Assembly (NCBI RefSeq): GCF_024343575.1
Contig: NZ_RJUA01000010.1
Span: 45,781 to 109,780, forward strand
Reading direction: 5' to 3'
DNA from: Lacihabitans sp. LS3-19
Lineage (GTDB): Bacteria; Bacteroidota; Bacteroidia; Cytophagales; Spirosomataceae
DNA length: 64,000 bases
The notes under the pieces were generated by a model that was not told where the DNA came from, ran no database searches, and worked only from the letters and a program-made list of their open reading frames with translations. Position 1 is the first letter of the stretch, and each line of letters starts with the position of its first letter. This document shows positions 18,183 to 27,461 of the stretch, piece after piece. Made by a program: the position numbers and the translations under genes.

Positions 18183-18301
18183 TTAATAAAAAAATTAAAA
18201 TATAAAAATTATTTGATAGTAAAGAGGCTTCTTTTAGGCTAAAAGAGGCGTTTACAGAAACGAGGTGCAAATATAGAACTTTTTTACAATAAAATAAGCA
18301 A
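18183..18301 (-). promoter_or_regulatory. rplS promoter and hairpin-bearing leader
   Basis: On the minus strand TATATTTG (18275-18268) is an exact -7 element, with TTG (18301-18299) 23 nt upstream. The leader of about 80 nt contains the palindrome CTTTTAGGCTAAAAG (about 18233-18247), flanked by GAGGC/GCCTC-type segments, so it can fold. Ribosomal-protein autoregulation through this leader is plausible but unproved. Confidence 0.65.
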
Positions 18302-18375
18302 TCTATCTGAAATTTTCCAAAATAAACCGAATCTAACTATTACATCAACAGTCTGGATAACACACTATTACAGCA

Positions 18376-19338
18376 TTATCTGTTTTTCAAAGATTCAATT
18401 ACTATCTCTTCAAATCCTGGAAGGGTTTTGTAAGCATAAAGGCATTTCCATTTAGATTTTGATTCTTTATTAGCTACCAAAAAAGATTTCTCTTTTGGCC
18501 TATCTAATGGAATAGTGGCATCATTTTCAGCTATAATAATATCTACAGGAATATTTTCATAATATTTAAAATACTGCGGATGAGTAAGATAACCAAGAGG
18601 AGTAACATCAAATGGAATAAAACCGTCGTTTCCAAAAAGCTGTTTATGCCTTAGCGACCACGGCCTTAGAAAATCATATACCAATTTATCTCCTTCAAAA
18701 CTATTATCCAGAAATTCGTAATCAGTTTTTCCTAAAAATAAATAAACACTAGCTTCAAAACCTGACAAAACTACTTTTACTCCCGAATCAAACACAATCC
18801 TAAAAGATTCCACATCTTTTTCGAAGTTATAATCAGAAACTGTGTATTGCTCCAAACCAGGTCTAAAATGAAAATCCGGTGTTCGACCAGCACAAAACAC
18901 AATTTCCTCTATTTGACTAGCAAGTTCTGGGTGGTTTTTTAGTACTGTTGCTACATTTGTCGCTGGCCCTAAAGCCAAAATCGTCAATTTTTCTTTTTTT
19001 AATGCAGCAGCCAAAGCTCTTGTTGCATCATTTTCTTCACCTACATCTTTACAAGTATTGGAGCCTTTATAGATTGGTATGTTTAGATTTGGAGCATACC
19101 ATTTTAACATTTTCTCTGTAATTCCATAAGCATAATCGACATAAGTGACTAAACTAATTCCCTCAATTTTAATTTTATCTTGATGCTTGAGGGCCATCAT
19201 TAATGTAATAGCATCGTCGACTTCTCTAGGTGCTCGGTCTGGATTGCCGATCATTATATCCGTATCAAACCAAATTTTTTTCTGTGAAAAACCTATAAGG
19301 CTTATCATCATCAACCCAATAAAAAATATTTTCTTCAT
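18376..19338 (-). CDS. Periplasmic nucleoside hydrolase (IUNH family)
   Basis: IUNH enzymes cleave ribonucleosides to free base and ribose. Residues 1-19 are a signal peptide (MKKIFFIGLMMISLIGFSQ), so it is exported. The calcium-binding region starts with FDTD at about residue 24 and continues to VDDAI about a dozen residues later; classic members have DxDxxxDD, so there is an insert here. ILALGPATNVATVL and the FCAGR segment are typical. It begins one nucleotide after the kinase-like gene and belongs to the TonB receptor operon. A role in releasing bases from captured nucleosides is inferred from context. Confidence 0.85.
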   Translation of the reverse strand: MKKIFFIGLMMISLIGFSQKKIWFDTDIMIGNPDRAPREVDDAITLMMALKHQDKIKIEGISLVTYVDYAYGITEKMLKWYAPNLNIPIYKGSNTCKDVGEENDATRALAAALKKEKLTILALGPATNVATVLKNHPELASQIEEIVFCAGRTPDFHFRPGLEQYTVSDYNFEKDVESFRIVFDSGVKVVLSGFEASVYLFLGKTDYEFLDNSFEGDKLVYDFLRPWSLRHKQLFGNDGFIPFDVTPLGYLTHPQYFKYYENIPVDIIIAENDATIPLDRPKEKSFLVANKESKSKWKCLYAYKTLPGFEEIVIESLKNR

Positions 19339-19339
19339 T

Positions 19340-20338
19340 TTATATATTATTCATTATTAAGCCATAAGCTTCTTTTAAAAGTATTTTCTTTTCATCCAAA
19401 GTAAGGCTAAGTGGTAACTGAGCGAGACCAATTATTCTACGCAAAATTTCTACTCCGACGAATTGATTCAACAATTTCATTTCAAAGTCTTGCCCTTTTT
19501 CATATTTTTCTAATGCAGCATCAACAATCTCTTGTGATTGCTGACTTAGTTTTAAGTGAGCAATCAAAACTCCAAGGTCAAACTCTGCCAAGCCATAAAA
19601 ACAGAACTCTGGATCTATAATTTTCACTCCAAAATTGGTTTTCAAAAAACTTCCCGGATAATAATCACCATGAAGCAAACAGGGACCATCTTCAAGATAT
19701 TTTTCACCCAAAGCTTTGATTGTTTTTTTGAGAACATCATCTTTTTTATAAAGTAAAGCCTCTGACTGAAGTCCAGGCTGAATAGTATCTAAATCAAAGC
19801 CATTTTCTTCCATAAATGGATAGATAAAAATATGCTCATGATTTAAAGCCCGCATTTCTCGATTTGCAAAAAATGGATCTGGAGATACCGTTTTGAAGCT
19901 TTTGTGCAATAAATTTAGAAATCTAATTATCTCCGTTAATTCATTTGTGGCTAGGCTTTCATTTGAAGATTTATACAAAAAAGTAAAATCGTTTGAATTA
20001 CCGAGATCTTCTGTAATTATGATATTATTCTCTTTGTCGGTACCTAAAAGTTTCGGCATAAAACTTTTAAGCTCAAGATTTGTTTGGGTAAACTCAAAAA
20101 AACGACCTTCAACAATTGCCCTGTTTGCAGGTGCAGCTATGGAGGGATATTTTTCAACGTAGTTTTTGGATTGCTTTGCAATAAACGTTTTACCACTAGC
20201 GGTGTAGACTCTCAGAGTAAAATTCATATTTCCCTCTCCAGGTTTTTCGACTCTCAAAAGAGAGTCTTCTTCAGAAATCCAAGCCTTTTTTTTCAAATAG
20301 ACTTCAAGTTCTTTTAAATTATCTAAGCTTAAGTTCAT
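19340..20338 (-). CDS. Sugar kinase of the APH fold, methylthioribose-kinase-like
   Basis: The protein has the aminoglycoside/choline kinase fold: nucleotide-binding Lys in TFIAKQSK near residue 55, catalytic HGD at 223-225 (LLHGDYYPGS), and a metal-binding DPE at 242-244. A DxE in place of the usual DFG-like motif, followed by FCFYGLAEFD, is characteristic of 5-methylthioribose kinase, which makes methylthioribose-1-phosphate in methionine salvage. At 332 residues it is shorter than B. subtilis MtnK. It sits between a TonB receptor and a nucleoside hydrolase. The substrate may be methylthioribose, ribose or another pentose; only the kinase fold is certain. Confidence 0.72.
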   Translation of the reverse strand: MNLSLDNLKELEVYLKKKAWISEEDSLLRVEKPGEGNMNFTLRVYTASGKTFIAKQSKNYVEKYPSIAAPANRAIVEGRFFEFTQTNLELKSFMPKLLGTDKENNIIITEDLGNSNDFTFLYKSSNESLATNELTEIIRFLNLLHKSFKTVSPDPFFANREMRALNHEHIFIYPFMEENGFDLDTIQPGLQSEALLYKKDDVLKKTIKALGEKYLEDGPCLLHGDYYPGSFLKTNFGVKIIDPEFCFYGLAEFDLGVLIAHLKLSQQSQEIVDAALEKYEKGQDFEMKLLNQFVGVEILRRIIGLAQLPLSLTLDEKKILLKEAYGLIMNNI

Positions 20339-20355
20339 TGTTTTTAATTATATTT

Positions 20356-23325
20356 TCAAAAAACATATCTTGCTCCAAACTGAAACTGACGAGGTGCTGA
20401 GGCGGCCTTCCAGGTATAAGTATTGGTACTTTTGTCACCTACCATAAATTGGTTGCTACTACCTCTGGTCACATTAAATCCAGAGTAATTGACAGCATTT
20501 AGCAAATTAAATATATCAGCCGAAAGCTCAAAGTGTCTCATCAAAGTATATTTTACAGACAAGTCTAAAGTATTAGCCCAAGGCAACCTGTCACTATTTC
20601 TTTTGTTCCCTGGACTATAGTCTCCCGGATTGAAGAAATCATTATCGCCATTTAAGTCGGTTGTTCCATATATTCGAGCATCGGCTATACGCGTAATCGG
20701 CTGGCCACTTTGAATCAATAAGGCTGGAGATATAATAAGGTTTTTAATTGGGTACCAAAAAAACATAGCACTGGCCACATGGCGACGGTCGTTTTCGTCA
20801 TAGGTATATTCTGCATCATAGTTATTAGAATCATTAGCTCTGGTATTAATACTGCTGGTATTACTTTTAATCAAAGCCAAAGAATAGCTCATTCTGTAAG
20901 CATATTTATCTTCACCTTTCAATTTTTGATATACCACATTCATAGCCCAATATCTGGCTTTTCCGTCGGTTTGATTCATGAAAACATTTCTAGCAAAACC
21001 TCTTAATGTATCAGCTCCAACCACAGCATATTGACCTTTACTATCTGACCTTAATGGAACTGGTCTAGTTAAATCCGCCTCAGAAACTTTTCTAACAACC
21101 ACATTTTTAGGGTCGTCCAATGGATAGGCTGATGGAGCATTAATATTCCTGATATAATAGAGATTATTGGTAGCTACATAGTTTAAGTCCAAAGAAAACA
21201 AATGATCTACATCTTGCTTATGTTGATAACCTAAGGAGACCTGATGAGAATATGGATTCTGAAATCCGTTTGGATTAAGAATTCGCATATTATTCACAAA
21301 TTGACTTTCTCGTCTAGGCTGTAAATCCGTATAACTTGGACCATTTAAAAAAGTCACATTAGAAGCCGTAGCTCTGATATTTCCAGGAAATGTAATTTTA
21401 TCCAAATCTGCATTTGGGTCTAACTTACCCAATCTTTGAAGTTCTTGTAACTGTTTTTTAAAATCAGCCGATATACTGCTAAATTGCAAAGCATCACTGT
21501 AAATGGAGTATTTAATTTTATCAGTAAATATCCCATATCCACCTCTCAAGGTATTTTTATCATCAATACTATAATTAAAAGCTAACCTTGGAGCTAAATT
21601 GTTTAGATCACCTTTGCTACCTCCACCTTTGGTAAGGTTATCGTAATCGTAACGTACACCCATCGTAAGGTTTAATTTATTGTTAACTGCAAAAATATCT
21701 TCTAAATAGGTACTGAAAACATTTTGTCTTGCCCCGAAAGTATTGGGTTGTAATTCCACGTCATAGTTTATAACTCTCACATCTGAAGGTATATCACTCA
21801 CATTTAGTGCTGTAGTAACACCTTTGGCTTTTAGAGCATCTAATTGACCTTGATTCAATCTTACAGTGTAGGTTCCAAAAGTATTACCTCCACCTAGAAG
21901 CGAAAAGTCTGAAGTGATAAATTCTAAACCGTATTTAAGGGAATGTTTCCCTCGTCTATAGAAAAGTTTCTGTTGAATTTGATTGGTATATTCTTTATCG
22001 TCAAAAATGGATCCACTCTGGCCTAATATGGCTATTACAGAGCCGCTTGGATCCTGAACGGTCACTGAGGGGCTTGTTAGATTGTTAGGCTCTCTGTAAT
22101 TCCATCTAAAATAAGAAGTTTGAAAATTAGTTTCCCCAGTAAGATAAGAACTTAATACATAGGCATTTTTCAAGGCAATCAAATAGGTTCTATTTTTTTG
22201 AGCGGAAGCTGCAGATGGAAACAAAGTACCACCTTCCAATCCTCCTCCCTGTCGATCGATATCAAAAACGCCTTGATTTAGTCTTAGAGAAGACTTAAAT
22301 CTTTTGCTCCATACTTGGTCAATTTTAGCAGACGTATAACTAAAATTATTATAGCCTGTAACAGTTTCGTTTATTCCGAGTTGTGGAACATTCAATAAAT
22401 TATCTTTTTTATCAATCGTTTGCTCAAAGTTTATATAAAAAAAAGTCTTGTCTTTTTTCAAAGCACCGCCTAAGCCAAAGCCAGCTTGATTTCTTTGAAA
22501 ACCATCTTTGACCTGATTGCCTGACAAATCCAAGGTAGCAAAAGGCGATTTAGAGTCAATAATAGAGCCTGGACGCGTAAGATAAAAAGCTTCGCCTGTA
22601 AGTTTGTTTGTTCCAGACCTAGTCGTTACATTCACCAATCCATTGCTTGTATTGCCAAATTCAACTGAATAATTGTTGGTCAAAACAGAAATACCATCTG
22701 CAAAACCGATAGGTGTATTGAATTTAGCATTGCCAAGAAAACGCTCATTGTTGTCCATTCCATCAATCAAATAATTAGTAAAAGTACCTCCAAGGCCATT
22801 AATTGATACATTTGGAGCTTCAGCGTAACCAAGTGTGGCCACTGTAAGATTGGGCAATCTTATTAAAGTCCGCGTAATATCTCGACCTTCAACGGGTAAT
22901 GCCTGAATTTCTTCCTTTGGAATAATATAAGAAACCTCAGCATTTTGCGTATTCATTTTAGCTCTTTTGGAATTTGTGATTCTAACCTCCTCTAAAAGCT
23001 CAATTCTTTGTGTCGGCAATTCTAAATTATAGACTTTAGTTTCTCCTTCAATAGGCATAACATTCCCAATAAAAGCTTCAGCATATTTGTCATTTGGGAA
23101 AGTGAATATTCTGTAAGACTTGGAAGCTTGGAGGTTTTTAAAAATTGCTACCCCAAACTTATCAGAAACCACAAAAGTCGGTTTTTCACCGTTTGATTCT
23201 ATATAAACCTCCACACTTCCCAAAGGCTTATTCGCTAATAAATCTGTAATGTTGACTTGTATTTGAGATTGAGAAAAAGAATGAAATGAATATAAAAATG
23301 ATATAAGTAAAAGTATTTTTTTCAT
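20356..23325 (-). CDS. TonB-dependent outer-membrane receptor with carboxypeptidase-like N-domain (Oar-like)
   Basis: I start the gene at the ATG at 23325, which gives a signal peptide (MKKILLLISFLYSFHSFSQ); the frame extends 12 codons upstream. The product is about 989 residues. Residues 20-105 form a carboxypeptidase-D regulatory-like beta domain. The plug follows (NVSINGLGGTFTNYLIDGMDNNE, VNVTTRSGTNKLTGE), then a large beta barrel ending in an aromatic residue (FQFGARYVF), the usual signal for outer-membrane insertion. There is no SusD partner. It is the first gene of an operon with a kinase (17 bp later) and a nucleoside hydrolase, so a nucleoside-type ligand is a reasonable guess. Confidence 0.9.
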   Translation of the reverse strand: MKKILLLISFLYSFHSFSQSQIQVNITDLLANKPLGSVEVYIESNGEKPTFVVSDKFGVAIFKNLQASKSYRIFTFPNDKYAEAFIGNVMPIEGETKVYNLELPTQRIELLEEVRITNSKRAKMNTQNAEVSYIIPKEEIQALPVEGRDITRTLIRLPNLTVATLGYAEAPNVSINGLGGTFTNYLIDGMDNNERFLGNAKFNTPIGFADGISVLTNNYSVEFGNTSNGLVNVTTRSGTNKLTGEAFYLTRPGSIIDSKSPFATLDLSGNQVKDGFQRNQAGFGLGGALKKDKTFFYINFEQTIDKKDNLLNVPQLGINETVTGYNNFSYTSAKIDQVWSKRFKSSLRLNQGVFDIDRQGGGLEGGTLFPSAASAQKNRTYLIALKNAYVLSSYLTGETNFQTSYFRWNYREPNNLTSPSVTVQDPSGSVIAILGQSGSIFDDKEYTNQIQQKLFYRRGKHSLKYGLEFITSDFSLLGGGNTFGTYTVRLNQGQLDALKAKGVTTALNVSDIPSDVRVINYDVELQPNTFGARQNVFSTYLEDIFAVNNKLNLTMGVRYDYDNLTKGGGSKGDLNNLAPRLAFNYSIDDKNTLRGGYGIFTDKIKYSIYSDALQFSSISADFKKQLQELQRLGKLDPNADLDKITFPGNIRATASNVTFLNGPSYTDLQPRRESQFVNNMRILNPNGFQNPYSHQVSLGYQHKQDVDHLFSLDLNYVATNNLYYIRNINAPSAYPLDDPKNVVVRKVSEADLTRPVPLRSDSKGQYAVVGADTLRGFARNVFMNQTDGKARYWAMNVVYQKLKGEDKYAYRMSYSLALIKSNTSSINTRANDSNNYDAEYTYDENDRRHVASAMFFWYPIKNLIISPALLIQSGQPITRIADARIYGTTDLNGDNDFFNPGDYSPGNKRNSDRLPWANTLDLSVKYTLMRHFELSADIFNLLNAVNYSGFNVTRGSSNQFMVGDKSTNTYTWKAASAPRQFQFGARYVF

Positions 23326-23429
23326 AAAAAAGTTTAGATAGAAAAATGCAAATGCATCCAATGAAAAACCATCTACATCTTTAAAAAATTAAAGAAGAAG
23401 ATAGAATTTAAGATTTTAGAGAAATATTA

Positions 23430-24116
23430 TTAAGAGTTAAAACTAAAAACTGGAGGACCTCGAAAACGAAGAATAAGTGTGTAGCCTTGGTATAGAATAT
23501 TAGAAATATTCTGATTAAGAAAAGTTTTGATCTCTGAAATAATAGCAATCAGATAACTTATGAAATATTTTAAAGTGGAATAAGTACGAAGGTCTTCAAA
23601 GGTGTTGATATCTTGCAAACTTGGCAGAAAAACAATGCTTTGATTTGAGAAATTGGATAAATAGCTTTGAAACATGTTTTCAGTTTGCCATTCCAAATCT
23701 CTAAAAACCTCACCATCAAAAGATTGCTTAGAAAGGCCCATTAAATAAGCCCCTCCGTTCAAATCTGGCCCCAAAACAGTTTCTGAATTCATTAAAAGCT
23801 CCGCAGCCCTAATTATATCATTTTTAAGAAGTGCAGGGCAATCGTTACCAACGCAGATGACTTTTTCGTATCCTTTCTGAAAAACTAGAGATATAGCCTC
23901 ACTAATTCTTTCACCGAAAGAATTTAGTCCGGAGAAATTAAACTGCGATGAACAAAAAACAGATAATTTAGTAGCACTTGTTTTCTGCTTAATATAAGCA
24001 TTCAATTTTGAAAGTGCTTTTATGTTATTTTGTCGATTCTTTTTTGCCAATAATTTCTCCAAAGACTCTTCGTGAGCCTCCTTAGCAAAGATTAATATGG
24101 CAACAGAATTCTTCAA
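23430..24116 (-). CDS. DUF2064 / TIGR04282-type nucleotidyltransferase-like protein
   Basis: The 228-residue protein matches the DUF2064 family, a GT-A-like fold related to cofactor nucleotidyltransferases: an early FAKEAHEESL, ERISEAISLVFQKGYEKVICVGNDCPAL, then VLGPDLNGGAYLMGLSK and FRDLEWQTENMF. Normal members begin with a KxPxxGxxKTRL loop, which is altered here. TIGR04282 genes often accompany a TIGR04283 glycosyltransferase; one lies 2.6 kb upstream on the same strand (26702-27400). The last 35 residues (hydrophobic, then RFRGPPVFSFNS) are atypical. Biochemical role unknown. Confidence 0.78.
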   Translation of the reverse strand: MKNSVAILIFAKEAHEESLEKLLAKKNRQNNIKALSKLNAYIKQKTSATKLSVFCSSQFNFSGLNSFGERISEAISLVFQKGYEKVICVGNDCPALLKNDIIRAAELLMNSETVLGPDLNGGAYLMGLSKQSFDGEVFRDLEWQTENMFQSYLSNFSNQSIVFLPSLQDINTFEDLRTYSTLKYFISYLIAIISEIKTFLNQNISNILYQGYTLILRFRGPPVFSFNS

Positions 24117-24410
24117 AAAAAATACGGTTTATTTAATAGTTTCTTGATATACGTCAAAGTAGGAGATATGGTTTAAAAAAAATTAAAAATTAATTTAAAC
24201 CCCTAAAATATTTTCATTAAATTTAAGATTCTTGAACATGCTTTTTTTCAAATAAGCTTTTTGTAAAAATTCTGTCATTAATTCTTTTCGCAATTCCAAA
24301 TACTTAAAAATTTAACTTTTTGATTAGGCAAAAACAGAAATACTAAAAAGAAAAAGTAATAAGTGCTTTATCATAGTGTTGAAGGTAAGTGTTAAAAAGT
24401 TTTATAAAAA
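24117..24410. other. AT-rich gap, no gene seen
   Basis: 294 bp between the DUF3037 gene and the DUF2064 gene. Very AT-rich, with no clear promoter, terminator, tRNA or reading frame. Confidence 0.4.
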
Positions 24411-24794
24411 TCAAGCGACCATCTCCTCAAAAATTTTATTTATAGCCGATTGTGGTTCTGAACATAAGCCAGGATGCGTTTCGGAAGATTGAATTATGGT
24501 GCTTCGTTTGGCAGTTAACCACCTAAATCTAGAGGCTAGGTCCTGCTGACCAATTAAACCGGAATCTTTTGTGGCCTTGCAAATTTTATCAAATGATAAA
24601 AGATGATTTTCGACTTCTGAAAGGTCGATTTCAGGAAAAAGTGCCAAAATTCTTTTCTCGTTTATTTTGTATAGAAAATTTAGCGTCTTTAAAGTTTTAC
24701 AATATAATACAACGCCAATATTGATATATTCGCCTCTTTCTACCCTTGGTACAAGCCGCACTATGGCGTATTCATATAAGTGTCTTTCTTGCAT
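24411..24794 (-). CDS. DUF3037 protein, partner of HipA-like kinase
   Basis: The sequence from MQERHLYEYAIVRLVPRVERGE, with NIGVVLYC a little later, is the DUF3037 hallmark. I choose the ATG at 24794 as start (127 residues), since the family begins there; the frame runs 6 codons further. It overlaps the end of the HipA-like gene by 23 nt in another frame, so translation is coupled. The pair HipA-like kinase plus DUF3037 recurs across bacteria, and its role is not established. No membrane segment or signal peptide is seen. Confidence 0.85.
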   Translation of the reverse strand: MQERHLYEYAIVRLVPRVERGEYINIGVVLYCKTLKTLNFLYKINEKRILALFPEIDLSEVENHLLSFDKICKATKDSGLIGQQDLASRFRWLTAKRSTIIQSSETHPGLCSEPQSAINKIFEEMVA

Positions 24795-25542
24795 TCTCGG
24801 CTTCTGAAACAAATATTTGAGCGTTTTCTAATCTTTTAAAAAGGAAATTTCGATACAATTCTGAGCTGATACTCTCGTCAGTTGCTATCCAAATCTCAGG
24901 AATTAATGCTATTATGTCATTCAAGACCTCTGGCCTTATGATTTTCAACATTTCTTCATTTGTCGCTTCAAGACCACTAGCTTTTGAAAGCAAAACATGA
25001 TCTATGATCTGAACAAATGGCTTGGCGGCTTGTTCTGCCCAATTTTCTGGCGAATGATGAAAATACAAAGAAGCCCCATGATCTATCAACCAAAGACTTT
25101 TATTCCAAAACAACATATTGGTATTGCGAGCTGTTCGGTCAATATTCATCAAAAATGCGTCTAACCAGACTATTTTTGAGGCCATTTCTACTGAAACATC
25201 GTTTACGACTGCGTCAAAAGTTATTGATCCTGAAAGATAATGAAGACCGAGATTTAAGCCTGTGCTGGCTTTCAACAAATCCTGAATTTCTTCATCAGGT
25301 TCAGTTCTGCCAAAGCCTTCTTCCAAATTAGCAAAAACCAATTCCGGCACTTGAAAACCGATTTTTCTTGCCAATTCTGCTCCTATCAAATCAGCAATTA
25401 GAGCTTTGGCACCTTGCCCTGCTCCTCTAAATTTAAGAACATACAAAAAACCATCATCCGCCTCCACTATAGCAGGTAAAGAACCGCCTTCTCTAAGCGG
25501 AGTTACATATCTTACAACATTTACGGTTCTGATTTCCTGCAT
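24772..25542 (-). CDS. HipA-like kinase (HipA_2 type), stand-alone
   Basis: This 256-residue protein resembles a reduced HipA Ser/Thr kinase: nucleotide-binding FLYVLKFRGAGQG near residues 28-40, ELARKIGFQVPEL, catalytic-loop-like NIDRTARNTNMLF around 132-144, and the metal-binding IDHG. It lacks the HipA N-terminal subdomain and has no HipB antitoxin beside it. It is coupled to DUF3037 downstream, and a VOC-family gene ends 5 bp upstream. Classical HipA toxins phosphorylate tRNA synthetases; whether this branch is toxic is not known, so I do not call it a toxin. Confidence 0.85.
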   Translation of the reverse strand: MQEIRTVNVVRYVTPLREGGSLPAIVEADDGFLYVLKFRGAGQGAKALIADLIGAELARKIGFQVPELVFANLEEGFGRTEPDEEIQDLLKASTGLNLGLHYLSGSITFDAVVNDVSVEMASKIVWLDAFLMNIDRTARNTNMLFWNKSLWLIDHGASLYFHHSPENWAEQAAKPFVQIIDHVLLSKASGLEATNEEMLKIIRPEVLNDIIALIPEIWIATDESISSELYRNFLFKRLENAQIFVSEAENARKTLI

Positions 25543-25547
25543 ATATT

Positions 25548-26594
25548 TTATAATTTCACTCTACCCCAGCCTAAGGTATTCACCATCCAGTTAGGAAGTG
25601 GTTTCTGAAATTCACGTTTTTTAAGCGTTATAAACCAGCCTATTTTTTTCAAAACAGGTACTTTATGGGTTTCTACAAATTCAATCAAAGTTCCATCCGG
25701 ATCTTCGATATACGTAAATCTACCAGCAGCATCTCCCATATCGAATGAATTTGCACTATCAACCACAAATGGATAATTGTTGGCCTTTAGTTTTTCACCC
25801 AATTTATCCATATTTAAGGCATCAAAACAAAGATGAATAAAACCCAAATCTCCCCAACTGCGGCCTTTGAAAATAGTATTAACTACAGCACCAATTTCCT
25901 GAACCAATTCCAATTCAATATTTCCGAAAAGCCTAGAAAAAGCCCCGTTTGCTGATTGAGATTTTCTTAAAAGTACTCTTCTAAAAGTCTTATTTTCAGC
26001 ACCTAAGTCCGCAAAATCTCCAAACTGACCCGTTTTATCATAAACTACATCAGCTATTCCTAAAATATCTTTGTAAAGTGTAAGTGCTTTCTCCATATCA
26101 CTAACGCCTAAAATCACGCCCAATACACCGCCAGTATTCGAAAGTCCTTTTTTAAACCATGAGTTGTCCTCTACCAATTGCAACTGATTCCCGTAATTAT
26201 CTTTCAACCAAGCTGTTGGTTTATTTTCAGGAGTTTGAAATAAAGTTATATTTTTAGTTTTTGCAAAAGATGGTAAGGTTTGGCTTTTAATTTTAACAGC
26301 AAAAATCCCCAAATCGCCAATTTTGGGTTCAAAACTACACGCAATGGGTAGCGGTCGTTTAGATTCCCAAATTTCGGCACCGCCTCCTCCTGCCATATTC
26401 ACTGCTAAAATCGCTCTTCTTTGGCGTATATTTCCTTTGGTATATTCTACCATAAGTTTAGCCTCGGCAACATCATCAAAAACAGGAACATCTAATCCCA
26501 GATTAGCATTATACCATTTAAAAGACTCACCTGCATCCACCACACCGATACCCACTTGCTGGATACCAGATATTAAATTTTCATCTTTAGACAT
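25548..26594 (-). CDS. Two-domain VOC (glyoxalase-fold) protein
   Basis: The 348-residue protein has two glyoxalase/dioxygenase-type domains. The first (about 9-140) begins GIQQVGIGVVDAGESFKWY and ends LKDNYGNQLQLVED. The second (about 155-310) begins GVLGVILGVSDMEKALTLYKDILG, contains GFIHLCFDA, and ends YIEDPDGTLIEFVETHK. The HLCFDA histidine and the final Glu are candidate metal ligands; the first domain keeps fewer polar ligands. A C-terminal tail of about 35 residues follows. Substrate unknown. It lies 5 bp upstream of the HipA-like kinase gene, so the three genes probably form one transcript. Confidence 0.82.
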   Translation of the reverse strand: MSKDENLISGIQQVGIGVVDAGESFKWYNANLGLDVPVFDDVAEAKLMVEYTKGNIRQRRAILAVNMAGGGGAEIWESKRPLPIACSFEPKIGDLGIFAVKIKSQTLPSFAKTKNITLFQTPENKPTAWLKDNYGNQLQLVEDNSWFKKGLSNTGGVLGVILGVSDMEKALTLYKDILGIADVVYDKTGQFGDFADLGAENKTFRRVLLRKSQSANGAFSRLFGNIELELVQEIGAVVNTIFKGRSWGDLGFIHLCFDALNMDKLGEKLKANNYPFVVDSANSFDMGDAAGRFTYIEDPDGTLIEFVETHKVPVLKKIGWFITLKKREFQKPLPNWMVNTLGWGRVKL

Positions 26595-26701
26595 TCGCCA
26601 CCTTATTTTTGGGCTAAATTAATATATAAAAATGAGTTTAGGTCAATCGAGGAAGCTAAAGACATTAAAAGAGTCTTTAAAAAAATAGTCCCAAAGTAGA
26701 T

Positions 26702-27400
26702 TTAGTACTTTAATCGCAACTTTTGTTCGTATTCAGATTTAATTTCTTGAGGGGAATATTTGCCATTTAAAAACATCCTCATGGCTTTAAAGTTGGCTCG
26801 TTGAATAGCCCAGAATTCGTTATTTTCATATTTTCTAGCAGAAACCGAGACTGAATTTTTCGCTATTTTGAATTTGTATTTCTTTTGGGCTCTTCTAATA
26901 AAATCATATTCTTCCATTATGACATAATTCTCATCATAGCCATTTAAAGCTTCAAAAACTTCTCTTTTTATAAACAAAGTTTGATCGCCACCACGACACC
27001 AAATAAATTTCAGTCTAGTAGAAAAACTATTGATTTTCAGTCGCCAATCTTTTGAATCAAACTTAAACCTAAAACAACCAAGGTCTGATTTTTGGAGATT
27101 CTCTAAAATATCATTTACAAAACCGACAGGTAAAACTGTATCAGAATGAACAAAATAAAAAATATCTCCTTTGGCTTTTTTTGCACCTAAATTCATTTGA
27201 AATGCTCTACCAGGCTTAGAAGATTTTATGACACTAATATTATTTTCAAAATTTAGACTTTCAATATTATCTGTAGAATTAGGAGAATCAATAATCAAGA
27301 CCTCCAAAATAGAATTAGTCCAAGCTTTTTGAATAGAATTCAATAATTTGGAAATCGTTTTTTCTTCGTTAAAAGTTGGAATTATAATACTAATTGTCAT
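26702..27400 (-). CDS. Family 2 glycosyltransferase of the TIGR04283 type
   Basis: The protein starts with the GT2 motif MTISIIIPTFNEEKTISKLL and continues with IIDSPNSTDN, SKPGRAFQMNLGAKKAKGDIFYFVHSDTVLP and GYDENYVIMEEYDFIRRA. The HSDT replaces the DxD metal site and is typical of TIGR04283. At 232 residues it has normal length, with no membrane helix. It is divergent from nnr. TIGR04283 is usually next to TIGR04282 (here 23430-24116); the two are separated by the VOC-HipA-DUF3037 genes. The acceptor is unknown. Confidence 0.87.
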   Translation of the reverse strand: MTISIIIPTFNEEKTISKLLNSIQKAWTNSILEVLIIDSPNSTDNIESLNFENNISVIKSSKPGRAFQMNLGAKKAKGDIFYFVHSDTVLPVGFVNDILENLQKSDLGCFRFKFDSKDWRLKINSFSTRLKFIWCRGGDQTLFIKREVFEALNGYDENYVIMEEYDFIRRAQKKYKFKIAKNSVSVSARKYENNEFWAIQRANFKAMRMFLNGKYSPQEIKSEYEQKLRLKY

Positions 27401-27461
27401 AAATCGAACTGAAATTTCTTTAAATGTACTTAAATACGATTACTTTTGAAAAAAAGATGAA
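27401..27461 (+). promoter_or_regulatory. Short divergent promoter region, nnr -7 element
   Basis: TACTTTTG at 27441-27448 is an exact TAnnTTTG match, 13 bp before the nnr ATG. No TTG lies at the right distance upstream, so the promoter call is moderate. Confidence 0.45.
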
